From NCBI RefSeq assembly GCF_036894955.1, contig NZ_CP145905.1:441501-505500 (forward strand): a stretch of DNA of 64,000 nucleotides. Direction: 5' to 3'. The translations under genes and the position numbers were made by a program. The notes below the pieces were generated by a model. The model was given only the letters and a program-made list of their open reading frames with translations. It ran no database searches and was not told where the DNA came from. Positions 50,591-60,281 of the stretch are shown here, in pieces; positions within the stretch are counted from its first letter, which is position 1; the number at the start of each line of letters is the position of its first letter. Origin of the DNA: Paenibacillus sp. KS-LC4 (lineage in GTDB: Bacteria > Bacillota > Bacilli > Paenibacillales > Paenibacillaceae).

Positions 50591-51553
50591 ATGAAGTATT
50601 CAAGTACCCAGGCAGTGGAAAAAATAGCAAGCGCACCATCGCTTCCGGATGTACGCAAGAGTAGGAAGTGGAGAAGGACGATTGTGCTGGATTTGCTGCT
50701 GCTGCCGGCGGTCATTTTAACATTCGTTTTTGCTTATATTCCGATGAGCGGTCTTGTTATTGCTTTTCAGGACTATAAGCCGTGGCTGGGCTTTGCCAAA
50801 TCATCGTGGATTGGTCTTGAGCATTTCGAATACCTGTTTAGCACAAAAGAGAATATGCAGGTCATTTGGAATACGCTCATTATTGCCGGAATGAAGGTTG
50901 TTGGCGGGCTGATTGCCCCACTCGTATTTGCTCTTCTATTAAATGAAGTGAGAAAGGCGGCATTTAAACGAACCGTACAAACCTTCGTCTACTTGCCGCA
51001 TTTTCTCTCATGGGTTATTTTGGGCGGCATTTTAATCGACATGCTTTCCACTAAAGGGCTGATCAATCAGTTTTTAGTAGCCGTGCTTCACATCGAGCCG
51101 ATTTTCTTTCTTGGTGAAGGCAACTGGTTCCGCGTCGTCGTTGTTGTCAGTGATATTTGGAAGGAATTCGGCTTTGGCGCCATTATTTTTCTAGCCTCGC
51201 TTGCCGGTATTAATCCTTCGCTGTATGAAGCGGCGGAAGTAGATGGAGCGAATAGATGGCAGCAAACATGGTCAATTACACTGCCTTCACTTATTCCAAT
51301 TATGATCGTAGTAGGAACGCTGTCACTAGGCAACATTTTGAACGCAGGCTTTGATCAAATTTTTAATCTGTATAATGCACTGGTATTTGATAAAGGCGAT
51401 ATTATAGATACCTTCGTGTATCGCGTAGGAATTGTGGATGGCAAGTTCGGATTCTCCGCTGCGGTTGGACTGTTTAAATCAGTCGTTGGCTTCGTACTAA
51501 TCGTCGCAGCTTATCGCGCTGCATACAAATTCGCCAATTACCGCATTTTTTAA
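50591..51553 (+). CDS. Carbohydrate ABC transporter permease (LplB type)
   Basis: A 320-residue permease of the binding-protein-dependent sugar importer class, with a cytoplasmic N-terminus and six membrane helices. Typical are the opening YIPMSGLVIAFQDYKP and the EAA loop EAAEVDGANRWQQTWSITLP that contacts the ATPase. The operon has no ATPase gene, which is normal for this class because a shared MsmX-type ATPase serves them. GGGGAG precedes ATG 50591. With the next two genes it forms an oligosaccharide importer, likely for xylanase products. Confidence 0.9.
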   Translation: MKYSSTQAVEKIASAPSLPDVRKSRKWRRTIVLDLLLLPAVILTFVFAYIPMSGLVIAFQDYKPWLGFAKSSWIGLEHFEYLFSTKENMQVIWNTLIIAGMKVVGGLIAPLVFALLLNEVRKAAFKRTVQTFVYLPHFLSWVILGGILIDMLSTKGLINQFLVAVLHIEPIFFLGEGNWFRVVVVVSDIWKEFGFGAIIFLASLAGINPSLYEAAEVDGANRWQQTWSITLPSLIPIMIVVGTLSLGNILNAGFDQIFNLYNALVFDKGDIIDTFVYRVGIVDGKFGFSAAVGLFKSVVGFVLIVAAYRAAYKFANYRIF

Positions 51554-51571
51554 AGAGGAGGAGCTGAATTT

Positions 51572-52450
51572 ATGTACCACAAAACGAATTCTTATAAAGT
51601 ATTTTCAATCTTTAATTATACGCTGCTTGCTGTACTGTCGCTGATCTGTCTAATTCCGCTCATCCATATTCTCGCCGTTTCGTTCAGCGGTAAAGCGCCA
51701 GCTAATGCCAATCTGGTAGGACTGCTGCCGGTGCAATTTACAATTGATGCTTACTCTCAAACGCTGGCTAATGAAAACTTTTTACGCTCACTGTGGGTTT
51801 CTTTTGTTAGAACGGGGCTCGGAACGCTAATCAGTATGGTCGTTGTCATTTGTGCAGCTTACCCATTGTCTAAGGAAATTGGAAATTTCAAGCGCAAAAA
51901 AGTGTATACATGGTTTTTCGTGTTCACGATGCTTTTCAACGGGGGACTCATTCCCTTTTATATTTTGATTCAAAACCTTAATATGATGAATACGCTGTGG
52001 GTGCTTATTTTGCCAGGAGCAGTGTCCGTCTGGAATATCATTTTGCTGCTTAACTTCTTCAAGAATGTGCCGAAGGAGCTTGAGGAAGCGGCATTTATAG
52101 ATGGGGCGGGTTATTTAAGAACGCTGGTCAGCGTATATCTCCCGGTCTCTATGCCAGCAATTGCTACCCTGTCATTGTTTGCGATGGTCGGCCACTGGAA
52201 TTCATGGTTCGATGGAATGATCTTTATGACCGATTATAAAAACTATCCACTGGCTACCTTCCTGCAAACGATTATTGTCCAGCAGGATTTCAGTAAAGTG
52301 TCGGTACGTCCCGAGGATTTGGAAAATATTTCACAAAGAACGGTGAAGGCGGCACAAATCTTCATCGGCATGGCACCTATATTGCTCGTATATCCGTTTC
52401 TGCAACGCTTCTTCGTAAAGGGCATCGTCATTGGGGCGGTCAAGGAATAG
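51572..52450 (+). CDS. Carbohydrate ABC transporter permease (YtcP type)
   Basis: A 292-residue partner permease with six helices. Family signs are the N-terminal FNYTLLAVLSLICLIPLIHI, the conserved KKVYTWFFVFTMLFNGGLIP, the EAA loop EEAAFIDGAGYLRTLVSVYL and the C-terminal VYPFLQRFFVKGIVIGAVKE, nearly invariant in this group. AGAGGAGG stands before ATG 51572, 19 bases after the first permease gene. Confidence 0.92.
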   Translation: MYHKTNSYKVFSIFNYTLLAVLSLICLIPLIHILAVSFSGKAPANANLVGLLPVQFTIDAYSQTLANENFLRSLWVSFVRTGLGTLISMVVVICAAYPLSKEIGNFKRKKVYTWFFVFTMLFNGGLIPFYILIQNLNMMNTLWVLILPGAVSVWNIILLLNFFKNVPKELEEAAFIDGAGYLRTLVSVYLPVSMPAIATLSLFAMVGHWNSWFDGMIFMTDYKNYPLATFLQTIIVQQDFSKVSVRPEDLENISQRTVKAAQIFIGMAPILLVYPFLQRFFVKGIVIGAVKE

Positions 52451-52577
52451 GAAGGCGAGGAAGCGGGAGGTTGGTGAAGGGGAGGTGCTGCCTTAGCATA
52501 AAGCGAAAGGAAGAACGTGAAAATATTTATTTTGCAATTACAGCTTTCAAAAAGATATTAAATTGGGGGACGCAACT

Positions 52578-54272
52578 ATGTTGAATCAACTTAAAAAGCC
52601 TTTTACCGTACTGATGTCTGCTGCGATGCTTGCTGGTGTACTTGCTGCTTGCGGCACTAGCTCAGAGGCAGACCCAACGAACAACAGCAGCAGCAGCGAC
52701 AGCTTCTATTCTGCAAGCTTTGAGAATGGGAAATATACCGAGCCAGTTTCCATAACGACTGTATTTCCAATCGGCAGCAATGTGAAGTTTAAAAATGGCG
52801 AAAACATCGACAACAACGTTCATACGAAGTGGGCAAAAGAGAGACTTGGCATCGACATTAAATATTTATGGACGGTCAGTGATCAAAATAATGCTTATCA
52901 AACAAAGCTCCGTTTAATGCTTACATCAGGTCAGGAGATGCCGGATATTATTGCCTTCCGCGGCGAGCCGACTCTAATTAGCGACTTAATTGAATCGGGA
53001 CAATTTACGGATGCTGGAGAATTATTCGACAAATACGCTTCCGAAACGTATAAGCAGGCGATGGCAGAAGATCCATCGGTATGGAATCCTTATATTCGCG
53101 ATGGAAAAAGGATGGGTATTCCTATATTGGAGAACGCCTACAATAACGACCCGGTTATGTACATACGTGAGGACTGGCTGAAGGCGGTTGGCCTCGAAGC
53201 GCCAACTACGCTGGACGAGCTGGAGAAGGTTATGGACGCATTCGTTAATCAGGACCCGGATAAAAATGGAGAGAAAGATACGACAGCCCTTTCTGTAGGC
53301 TTCAAAGTCAACCTGAATACATGGATGTCTGATTCAGGCTGGATTTTTGGTATGTTTGGCGCAATGCCGAATCAATGGAACATGGGAGCGGACGGAACGC
53401 TAGTGTATGGTTCTATCCAACCGGAAATGAAGCCAGCGCTGGCCAAAATGCAGGAATGGATGGCAAAGGGCTACATCGACAAAGAAGCGGGCCTCTATGA
53501 TGAGGTTAAGGCGACAGAAGCATTTACGGCAGGTAAATCCGGTATTATCGTCGGTCCTTACTGGATGACAGGCTGGCCGATCCCTGACCTGCTGAAAAAC
53601 GTTAAAGGTGCGGATTACAAAGCTTATCCTCTGCCAGCAGGCCCAGATGGCAAGATTGGACGTCATGGCACCTTAACGAGTACAGGCGCGGTTCTGATTA
53701 ATAAAGATATGAAAAATAAAGATGCCTTTTTCGTCTACCAGAACTATTTGTTCGACAACTGGGCGAATCCGAAAGAAGGCGGAGAGTTTGAAAATGGCTT
53801 CGCTGAAAACTATGATTTTGCGCTCGATCCGAATGGAAAACCTTATCCTGCTACAGATACCGATAAAGTTCCTGGCGGCTGGGTCGATCCAATACGTTAC
53901 ACCTTGACGTTCGACGGTGCCATTATTCCGTCCTTGCGTCTCAATACGCTGGCTAAGCTTGCAGGCGGAGCAGAGCCAACGACGCGGTTCGAGAAAAACC
54001 TGTCTATGTCGCTTCCTAAGCAGCTTGAGGCTGCTAAAATCGTCATTGATCAGAAGGATACTATTATGCCGCAAATGTTTACAGGGGTTCCAACGAAAAC
54101 GCAGCTGTCGAAAAACGATATGCTGACTAAGCTGGAGAAGGAAGTTTTGAATAAAATCATTTACGGCAAAGCCTCGGTGGACGAGTTTGACACCTTTGTT
54201 GAGCAGTATCTCGCCTCTGGCGGCAAGAAAGTTACGGAAGAAGTTAATGAGTGGTACGCTACGGTTAAGTAA
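52578..54272 (+). CDS. Extracellular oligosaccharide-binding lipoprotein
   Basis: A 564-residue solute-binding lipoprotein of the LipO/YtcQ type. Signal peptide with lipobox LAAC makes Cys25 the lipidated residue, followed by a Ser/Asn-rich spacer. The mature protein has the family pattern of two alpha/beta lobes (KWAKERLGIDIKYLWTVSDQ, EMPDIIAFRGEP, and the hinge-side GIPILENAYNND). ATG 52578 is preferred to the in-frame TTG 52563 because GGGGGA lies seven bases upstream. It delivers oligosaccharides to the two permeases before it. Confidence 0.9.
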   Translation: MLNQLKKPFTVLMSAAMLAGVLAACGTSSEADPTNNSSSSDSFYSASFENGKYTEPVSITTVFPIGSNVKFKNGENIDNNVHTKWAKERLGIDIKYLWTVSDQNNAYQTKLRLMLTSGQEMPDIIAFRGEPTLISDLIESGQFTDAGELFDKYASETYKQAMAEDPSVWNPYIRDGKRMGIPILENAYNNDPVMYIREDWLKAVGLEAPTTLDELEKVMDAFVNQDPDKNGEKDTTALSVGFKVNLNTWMSDSGWIFGMFGAMPNQWNMGADGTLVYGSIQPEMKPALAKMQEWMAKGYIDKEAGLYDEVKATEAFTAGKSGIIVGPYWMTGWPIPDLLKNVKGADYKAYPLPAGPDGKIGRHGTLTSTGAVLINKDMKNKDAFFVYQNYLFDNWANPKEGGEFENGFAENYDFALDPNGKPYPATDTDKVPGGWVDPIRYTLTFDGAIIPSLRLNTLAKLAGGAEPTTRFEKNLSMSLPKQLEAAKIVIDQKDTIMPQMFTGVPTKTQLSKNDMLTKLEKEVLNKIIYGKASVDEFDTFVEQYLASGGKKVTEEVNEWYATVK

Positions 54273-54338
54273 GCTCGAACTTTAGCATTAGAATGAGCTT
54301 AAGATCGGTGTATGAGTAGGCGAATAGGGAAAGAAGAA

Positions 54339-54370
54339 AGGGCGGCTCCTGCTTGGGAGCCGCCCTATTT
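54339..54370. terminator. Strong intrinsic terminator
   Basis: A perfect 11-bp GC-rich stem (54339-54349 with 54356-54366), six-base loop, then ATTTG. It separates the convergent transport and two-component operons. Confidence 0.8.
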
Positions 54371-54393
54371 GCCATACTTTTCTACAATGAAGC

Positions 54394-56004
54394 TTATGCC
54401 ATTTCCCGGTATTCCTGTGGCGTCATGTCGAATTTATCGCGGAATACCTTAATGAAATATTGCGAATTGGAATAGCCGAGCTTATCGGAAATTTCATAAA
54501 CTTTATCGCTGGAATGGCGAAGCAAATAGATGGCAAGATCCATCTTCACTCCGAGAATGTACTCACTTAGGCTAATGCCCTTTAGCTGCTTGAACAACTT
54601 GGATACATAGACCGGATGCAGCCCAACATGATCGGCTATCGACTGAAGGCTGAGCGTAGGCAAGTGAGTGGAAACAAACACCTGTATGGCCTGTATGACG
54701 GCATTTTGCTCATTGAGGGAGTGCTCATCCAGCCTTGCATGCAGTGTATCGCAAAGCTCCTCGGCCCATTCAATTAGTTGGGTTACCGAGCGGAACATCC
54801 GGTTATACACGAGCTCCTGGCCCACTAGATCGGATAATAGCGAGTGATTTTTATGCGCGATATAATGAAAGGCGGACATAAGCAGGCTTCTAATCTCTTC
54901 CAGATGCTCCTCCGTTTGCTCAGATAAGGAAAAGTAGGAAGCTTCAATTTGCCGCAAGCGCTCCTTGAAGGCCTCCCATTGCCCAAGCTCTAGCAGGTGA
55001 TTGAGCGCTGGAGGCTCATACAGCACATGCAGCGAGCGGATGAACACCGCTTGCGGCTGATCCGAAAGCGATAAGAAATACCCGCTTCCCTTACCAACCT
55101 GCTTCTTCAATGCCGAGGTAGCATGCTCATACATAGCGCGGATATCCTGCTGAAGCTTGCCCGGAGAGGCAAGAATGACCGATATGCCGCCCTTCAAATA
55201 TTCGTTCACATTATGATGGAGCTGGAGCGAGCGATGTGTGAGCAGCTTTTTTAGAAAGTCGTTCGTAGGCAATACTTCAGCCTGCTTGGGCCGCAGCAGA
55301 AAAACAAGATAGTCGTAGCTGTCCCGACAATGCCAAATATCAAAGCTGTCCTCATACAGCTCACAAGCAATATTGGTTACTGCATATTCGAAGAGCTGCA
55401 GGCTGTTCAAGCTGTAGCGGGTGAACTGCTCCTCCAGACGAACGAGCACCAGAAAGACGTCATCTCCATCGCGAAAAGCGAGCTGGTAGCCTGACAGCCG
55501 CTCATTTAATGTTTCGGTGCTATAACGATTTCCCTGAATCAGCTGATTCAGCAGCTTGTCTTTTAATGAGGGAAGATGCTCGCGAAACGTAAGCATCGCT
55601 TGCTCATAGGAGGCTGCATGTTCAAGCTGAAGCTCGATTAAACGTATTGTTTTTGTCAGGCAGCCTGCAAGCTTTTCCTGATCAAGCGGCTTAATTAAAT
55701 ATTCAACAACCCCTTGTTCAATGGCTTCTCTCGCATATTCAAATTCCGCATAGCCGGTCAGCAAAATGCAGGGGATGCTTCTCCCGCGCGCTCTAACGTG
55801 TTTTATGAGCTCCAATCCATTCATGCCGGGCATGGCAATGTCAGTAATAACGATGTCAATGGACTGACTGTCTATGATTTGAAGCGCCTCTATACCTGAA
55901 TAGGCTTTATGAATTTTATCTATGCCATAGTCGCTCCATGGAAAAGCGATTTCCAAATCATCAATTACATAAGATTCATCATCAACTAACAATATTTGCA
56001 GCAT
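54394..56004 (-). CDS. YesN-type response regulator with AraC DNA-binding domain
   Basis: A 536-residue regulator. The receiver domain (1-125) has the acidic pair Asp8/Asp9, phospho-acceptor Asp55 (TDIAMPG), Thr82 and Lys104 (YLIKPLD). A long middle helical region (about 130-430) links to the C-terminal AraC double helix-turn-helix (about 435-535, LSLQSIADHVGLHPVYVSKL ending MTPQEYREM). Its start overlaps the end of the histidine kinase gene by 23 bases, so the two are coupled. It should activate the neighbouring sugar importer and possibly the glycosidase genes. Confidence 0.92.
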   Translation of the reverse strand: MLQILLVDDESYVIDDLEIAFPWSDYGIDKIHKAYSGIEALQIIDSQSIDIVITDIAMPGMNGLELIKHVRARGRSIPCILLTGYAEFEYAREAIEQGVVEYLIKPLDQEKLAGCLTKTIRLIELQLEHAASYEQAMLTFREHLPSLKDKLLNQLIQGNRYSTETLNERLSGYQLAFRDGDDVFLVLVRLEEQFTRYSLNSLQLFEYAVTNIACELYEDSFDIWHCRDSYDYLVFLLRPKQAEVLPTNDFLKKLLTHRSLQLHHNVNEYLKGGISVILASPGKLQQDIRAMYEHATSALKKQVGKGSGYFLSLSDQPQAVFIRSLHVLYEPPALNHLLELGQWEAFKERLRQIEASYFSLSEQTEEHLEEIRSLLMSAFHYIAHKNHSLLSDLVGQELVYNRMFRSVTQLIEWAEELCDTLHARLDEHSLNEQNAVIQAIQVFVSTHLPTLSLQSIADHVGLHPVYVSKLFKQLKGISLSEYILGVKMDLAIYLLRHSSDKVYEISDKLGYSNSQYFIKVFRDKFDMTPQEYREMA

Positions 56005-57715
56005 GTTTTTCCTCCCGTTTTTGAATCGTAATGATATAGCAGGTGCCGCCTGATGGAGGACGCTGTAACGCTAGCCCTGAGCTTTTGCCAAAATAAAGCC
56101 GCAGCCGTTGATTGACGTTGCGAATGCCAGTCCCAATAGCATCCTCGGGATGATGCATAAACTCCTCCATATGATTAGCAATGACGGCCAGCCGCTCCTC
56201 GCTTATGCCTACTCCGTTATCTCTAATATAAATGCGAATGTCCTGAGCGTCTTCCTCGGCTTTGATCTCTATTAGCCCGGGAAGCATGGAAGGCTCAATT
56301 CCGTGCTTAATGCAGTTTTCTACCAGCGGCTGAAGAATCATTCTAGGTAAACGAATGAATGATAAACTTCCGTCAACTTCAATCGTGTAATTGATCGTTT
56401 TTTTTCGCATATGCATGATGGAAAGATAATGCTTAACAAAGTTCAGCTCTTCTTGCAGCGTGGAGTCGATATCTTCAATTTTGTTAATGTAACGGCAGTA
56501 AGAAGCGAGCTCCAGCGTCATTGCTGTCACCGCAGCGTGATCTTTAATGCTGGCTTTGCTCTGAATGTAATTTAGACAATTATACAGAAAATGAGGATTA
56601 ATTTGCGCTTGGTATTGCTTAAGCCTCGCCTCTTGAATAGATAAGTCGCCTAGCAGCACCTGCTCAATGAGGAACTGGGTATGCTCGGCCATACGATTAA
56701 AGGATTTCCCCAGCATGCCAAATTCCTTCGTATGCATGGAAACTACCCTGCTGGAATAATCGCCGCGATCGAAGCGGTCTATCGCTTTTCTAAGGCCAAT
56801 TATAGGCGTTCGCACTTGATTGTGAAGAATGAGGCTGTAGATAAGCGATATAAGCAGCAGCGCGACAAGGGCGATAACGAACAGTGTATTATTTCGCGAG
56901 ATCGGCTTAATGAGCTGGGTAATGGGATGATAGTCAATAAAATAAAGCTCCAGCATGTCCAGCTTCATATAGCTGAGCAAATATTCCGCTTGATTTTCCT
57001 CCAAGGTGATGAAGCCGCTATTTCCTTGAATGAGTGGAAGAATCCAACTGTCGGCTTGAGCCAAGTCGGATGACCCTTCATTGCGGATCGCTATCATTTG
57101 ATGAGCATCGTAAAGCAGCGGTGTTCCCGAGGTATATTGCTGCATCATTTTCCGCAAATTGTCGAGTGAAATTCTGGTCTCAATATATAGCGGTCCGAGA
57201 TGGCCTTTAGTTAAATGGGAATAGTAACCCTCTCCGTCCGCCTCCATATGGATAGTCCACTGATTAAGCGGTTCATCCGGCAACTCGAATTTTTGAAAGG
57301 AGAAGCTGGGATCAGAGGATACGGTTTCCCGCTGGTCGGGATAATACAAAATGACGGTATTGTTCCAAGAGGTAGAGGCACTGTTTAACGCTAGCTTTTC
57401 AATTATGGCAAGCTTCATCTCATATTTTGAATAATCATCGCCCCGCTCCAAAACATACGGGTAGCCGCGAACCGTCTGATCCTCTGACAAGATGATGGCA
57501 TTCATTAATATTTGTTCGAACTGGTTGGATAGCTGTGAGGTCATGAATTTCACCTCTCCAAGCTTGTTATTGCGCAGCTCGGTTTGAATATCCTTGACAT
57601 TAAGCTGATAAATCCACCAGAAGATAACGACGATAGACAAAAACATCAGCATCAAGCCGAGCGCCAGCTTTTGAAAAATGGATAAACCGCCGTTTGTCGC
57701 CTGTCCTTTCAACAT
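55982..57715 (-). CDS. YesM-type sensor histidine kinase
   Basis: A 577-residue membrane kinase. Membrane helix 1 (about 17-38), an extracellular sensor (about 40-275), helix 2 (about 277-300), a HAMP linker, then the His_kinase domain with phospho-acceptor His375 in QINPHFLYNCLNYIQS and a GHKL ATPase with LVENCIKHGIEP and DNGVGIS. This is the class that pairs with YesN regulators to sense plant polysaccharides. ATG 57715 is chosen because GGGGGAG lies seven bases before it; the open frame extends to 57760. Confidence 0.92.
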   Translation of the reverse strand: MLKGQATNGGLSIFQKLALGLMLMFLSIVVIFWWIYQLNVKDIQTELRNNKLGEVKFMTSQLSNQFEQILMNAIILSEDQTVRGYPYVLERGDDYSKYEMKLAIIEKLALNSASTSWNNTVILYYPDQRETVSSDPSFSFQKFELPDEPLNQWTIHMEADGEGYYSHLTKGHLGPLYIETRISLDNLRKMMQQYTSGTPLLYDAHQMIAIRNEGSSDLAQADSWILPLIQGNSGFITLEENQAEYLLSYMKLDMLELYFIDYHPITQLIKPISRNNTLFVIALVALLLISLIYSLILHNQVRTPIIGLRKAIDRFDRGDYSSRVVSMHTKEFGMLGKSFNRMAEHTQFLIEQVLLGDLSIQEARLKQYQAQINPHFLYNCLNYIQSKASIKDHAAVTAMTLELASYCRYINKIEDIDSTLQEELNFVKHYLSIMHMRKKTINYTIEVDGSLSFIRLPRMILQPLVENCIKHGIEPSMLPGLIEIKAEEDAQDIRIYIRDNGVGISEERLAVIANHMEEFMHHPEDAIGTGIRNVNQRLRLYFGKSSGLALQRPPSGGTCYIITIQKREEKHAANIVS

Positions 57716-57880
57716 GCTCTTTCTCCCCCGTGTCTGAATAATCTTTCTTTCATTATACATGTAAAATACAGCCGATTAGGCGGCAGCTATATGGCCTTTT
57801 TTATTTTCTTTTTGAAAGAGTAGGGACGACGCGCAAGGATAATCATAAAAAGTGACATTGTTTTCAATGAAACGAGGGAA

Positions 57881-57908
57881 GGAAAGCGCTAAACAAACGC
57901 TCTATACT
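57881..57908 (+). promoter_or_regulatory. Possible operator and -10 of the GH3 gene
   Basis: GGAAAGCGCTAAAC (57881-57894) resembles a cre box at 11 of 14 positions, and with the ACGCT that follows makes an AGCG/CGCT inverted repeat. TATACT (57903-57908) just downstream is a possible -10 element. Weak on sequence alone. Confidence 0.35.
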
Positions 57909-57966
57909 TAAAGTCAGCTGATAAAGAAGATTCATCATCACCTATATCGAATTGGAGGTTTTTACA

Positions 57967-60243
57967 TTGACGAGAAACATTCAGGATATCGTAGCTCAAA
58001 TGACGCTGGAGGAAAAAGCGGGGCTTTGCTCAGGACTAGATTTCTGGCATTTGAAAGGTGTTGAGCGTCTAGGCGTGCCTTCCATTATGGTAACGGATGG
58101 ACCACACGGCTTGCGCAAGCAGCAAACAGGTGCGGATCATCTGGGAATTTTCGACAGCGTTCCCGCAACTTGCTTCCCATCGGCAGCCGGACTTGCTTGC
58201 TCATGGGATGAAGAGCTGATTGGCAAGGTCGGCGTCGCGCTTGGTGAAGAATGTCAGGCAGAGGATGTTGCCGTGCTGCTGGGACCTGGTGTAAACATTA
58301 AACGTTCCCCGCTTTGCGGACGCAACTTTGAATATTTTTCCGAGGACCCGTATTTGTCCTCCGAGATGGCGGCAAGTCACATTAACGGCGTACAAAGCCA
58401 AGGCGTCGGAACGTCGCTGAAGCATTTTGCCGTAAACAATCAGGAGCATCGCCGGATGTCGACGGATGCGGTCGTTGATGAGCGCACGCTTCGTGAAATT
58501 TATTTGGCAAGCTTCGAGGGCGCAGTGAAGAAAGCGCAGCCTTGGACCGTTATGTGCTCTTATAACCAAGTGAATGGCGTATTCGCATCGGAGAATGTGA
58601 AGCTGCTTACAGATATTTTGAAGGATGAGTGGGGTCATGAGGGCTTTGTCGTTTCGGACTGGGGCGCGGTTAATGAGCGTGATCTGTCGCTTGCAGCAGG
58701 CATGGAGCTGGAAATGCCAGCAAGCAACGGCGTAGGTGAGAAAAAGGTACTCGATGCAATCAGCAATGGCACATTGACTGAGGAAGCTTTAGATCGTGCA
58801 GTAACGCGTCTGCTTCGCATTATTTTCAAATCGGTAGACGAGAAGGTTAAGGATGCAACGTATGACAAAAACGCGCATCATCAGCTGGCAAGAACAGTAG
58901 CAAGCGAGAGCATGGTGTTGCTGAAAAACAAAGGCGGCTTGCTTCCACTTGCAAAAAACAGCCGTGTAGCCGTTATCGGCGCTTTTGCCGAGAAACCGAG
59001 ATTCCAAGGCGGCGGCAGCTCGCATATTGTACCGACAAAGCTGGATCAGCCCGTTGAAGAAATTAAGGCGCTCGTTAGTGATGCTTCTGCTGTTGTATAT
59101 GCTCAAGGCTATCACGCGGGTGATGATGCTATTGATGAAGCGCTGATCGAAGAAGCGAAGCGTGCGGCGAGCGAGGCAGAGGTTGCTGTTATTTTTGCAG
59201 GCTTGCCGGATCGTTATGAATCAGAAGGGTATGATCGTGAGCATCTTAATCTGCCTGAAAATCAAAATAAGCTGATCGAAGCGGTTGCCAGCGTTCAAAG
59301 CCGCATCGTTGTTGTGCTGCTTAATGGATCAGCGGTACTGCTGCCGTGGCTGGATCAAGTAGATGCTGTGCTTGAAGGCTATTTGGGCGGACAGGCTGTT
59401 GGTGGAGCTGTTGCAGATTTGCTGTTCGGAGAAGTGAATCCTTCCGGCAAGCTTGCAGAGACGTTCCCGCTCAAGCTGAGTGATAACCCTTCATTCTTGA
59501 ACTTCCCGGGTGAAGGAGATCGGGTGGAATACAAGGAAGGCATTTTCGTAGGCTACCGTTATTATGACAAAAAGCAGCAAGATGTATTGTTCCCATTTGG
59601 CTTTGGTCTTAGCTACACAACCTTTGCTTACAGCGATTTGAAATTAAGCGCAGCCAGCATCAAGGATACAGATGAGGTTGAAGTAACGGTCAACGTAACC
59701 AACACAGGCAGCGTAGCTGGCAAAGAAATTGTACAGCTTTATGTAAAGGATGTTGCAAGCACAGTCATCCGTCCAGAGAAAGAGCTGAAGGGCTTTAAGA
59801 AGGTAGCGCTCGCACCTGGCGAGACAAAGACGGTAAGCTTTGTACTGAATAAGCGTGCTTTCGCTTACTACAATGTGGATATTAAGGATTGGCATGTAGA
59901 AAGCGGCGACTTCGCGATTTTGGTAGGGCATTCCTCGCGGGAAATCGTCCTTGAAGCGACACTTGCAGTAGAATCTACGGTTAAGCTGAAAAAGCACTAT
60001 ACGCAAAATACGACTCTTGGCGATCTGTACAGCAACGAAGAGGCAACGGCTATTTTACAGCCATATATGCAGAAGTTTCAAGAGAATAGCCCGCTTGCAA
60101 GTGTTGATCAAGATGATGCACATGCGGAAATGATGGTCAAAATGATGCAATACATGCCGCTTCGCAACCTGATGGCATTCGGAGGCGATGCTTTCACCAA
60201 GGACATGCTTGACCAATTAATTAAAGAGCTAAATAGCTTATAA
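57967..60243 (+). CDS. GH3-family glycosidase (beta-glucosidase/xylosidase type)
   Basis: A 758-residue intracellular enzyme without signal peptide. The GH3 N-terminal barrel (about 10-285) has [25 protein letters not shown] and the nucleophile Asp231 in VVSDWGAV. The alpha/beta sandwich (about 315-520) contains [11 protein letters not shown], a Glu-rich [11 protein letters not shown] segment where the acid/base is expected, and [15 protein letters not shown] fibronectin III-like domain (about 580-655) follows. TTG 57967 lies eight bases after TTGGAGG. It should release sugars from imported oligosaccharides; glucose versus xylose specificity is open. The GPH transporter gene follows 38 bases later. 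Confidence 0.92.
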   Translation: MTRNIQDIVAQMTLEEKAGLCSGLDFWHLKGVERLGVPSIMVTDGPHGLRKQQTGADHLGIFDSVPATCFPSAAGLACSWDEELIGKVGVALGEECQAEDVAVLLGPGVNIKRSPLCGRNFEYFSEDPYLSSEMAASHINGVQSQGVGTSLKHFAVNNQEHRRMSTDAVVDERTLREIYLASFEGAVKKAQPWTVMCSYNQVNGVFASENVKLLTDILKDEWGHEGFVVSDWGAVNERDLSLAAGMELEMPASNGVGEKKVLDAISNGTLTEEALDRAVTRLLRIIFKSVDEKVKDATYDKNAHHQLARTVASESMVLLKNKGGLLPLAKNSRVAVIGAFAEKPRFQGGGSSHIVPTKLDQPVEEIKALVSDASAVVYAQGYHAGDDAIDEALIEEAKRAASEAEVAVIFAGLPDRYESEGYDREHLNLPENQNKLIEAVASVQSRIVVVLLNGSAVLLPWLDQVDAVLEGYLGGQAVGGAVADLLFGEVNPSGKLAETFPLKLSDNPSFLNFPGEGDRVEYKEGIFVGYRYYDKKQQDVLFPFGFGLSYTTFAYSDLKLSAASIKDTDEVEVTVNVTNTGSVAGKEIVQLYVKDVASTVIRPEKELKGFKKVALAPGETKTVSFVLNKRAFAYYNVDIKDWHVESGDFAILVGHSSREIVLEATLAVESTVKLKKHYTQNTTLGDLYSNEEATAILQPYMQKFQENSPLASVDQDDAHAEMMVKMMQYMPLRNLMAFGGDAFTKDMLDQLIKELNSL

Positions 60244-60281
60244 ATTAGCATTTAAGGCTAGGTTCAAGAGGAGAATGTGCA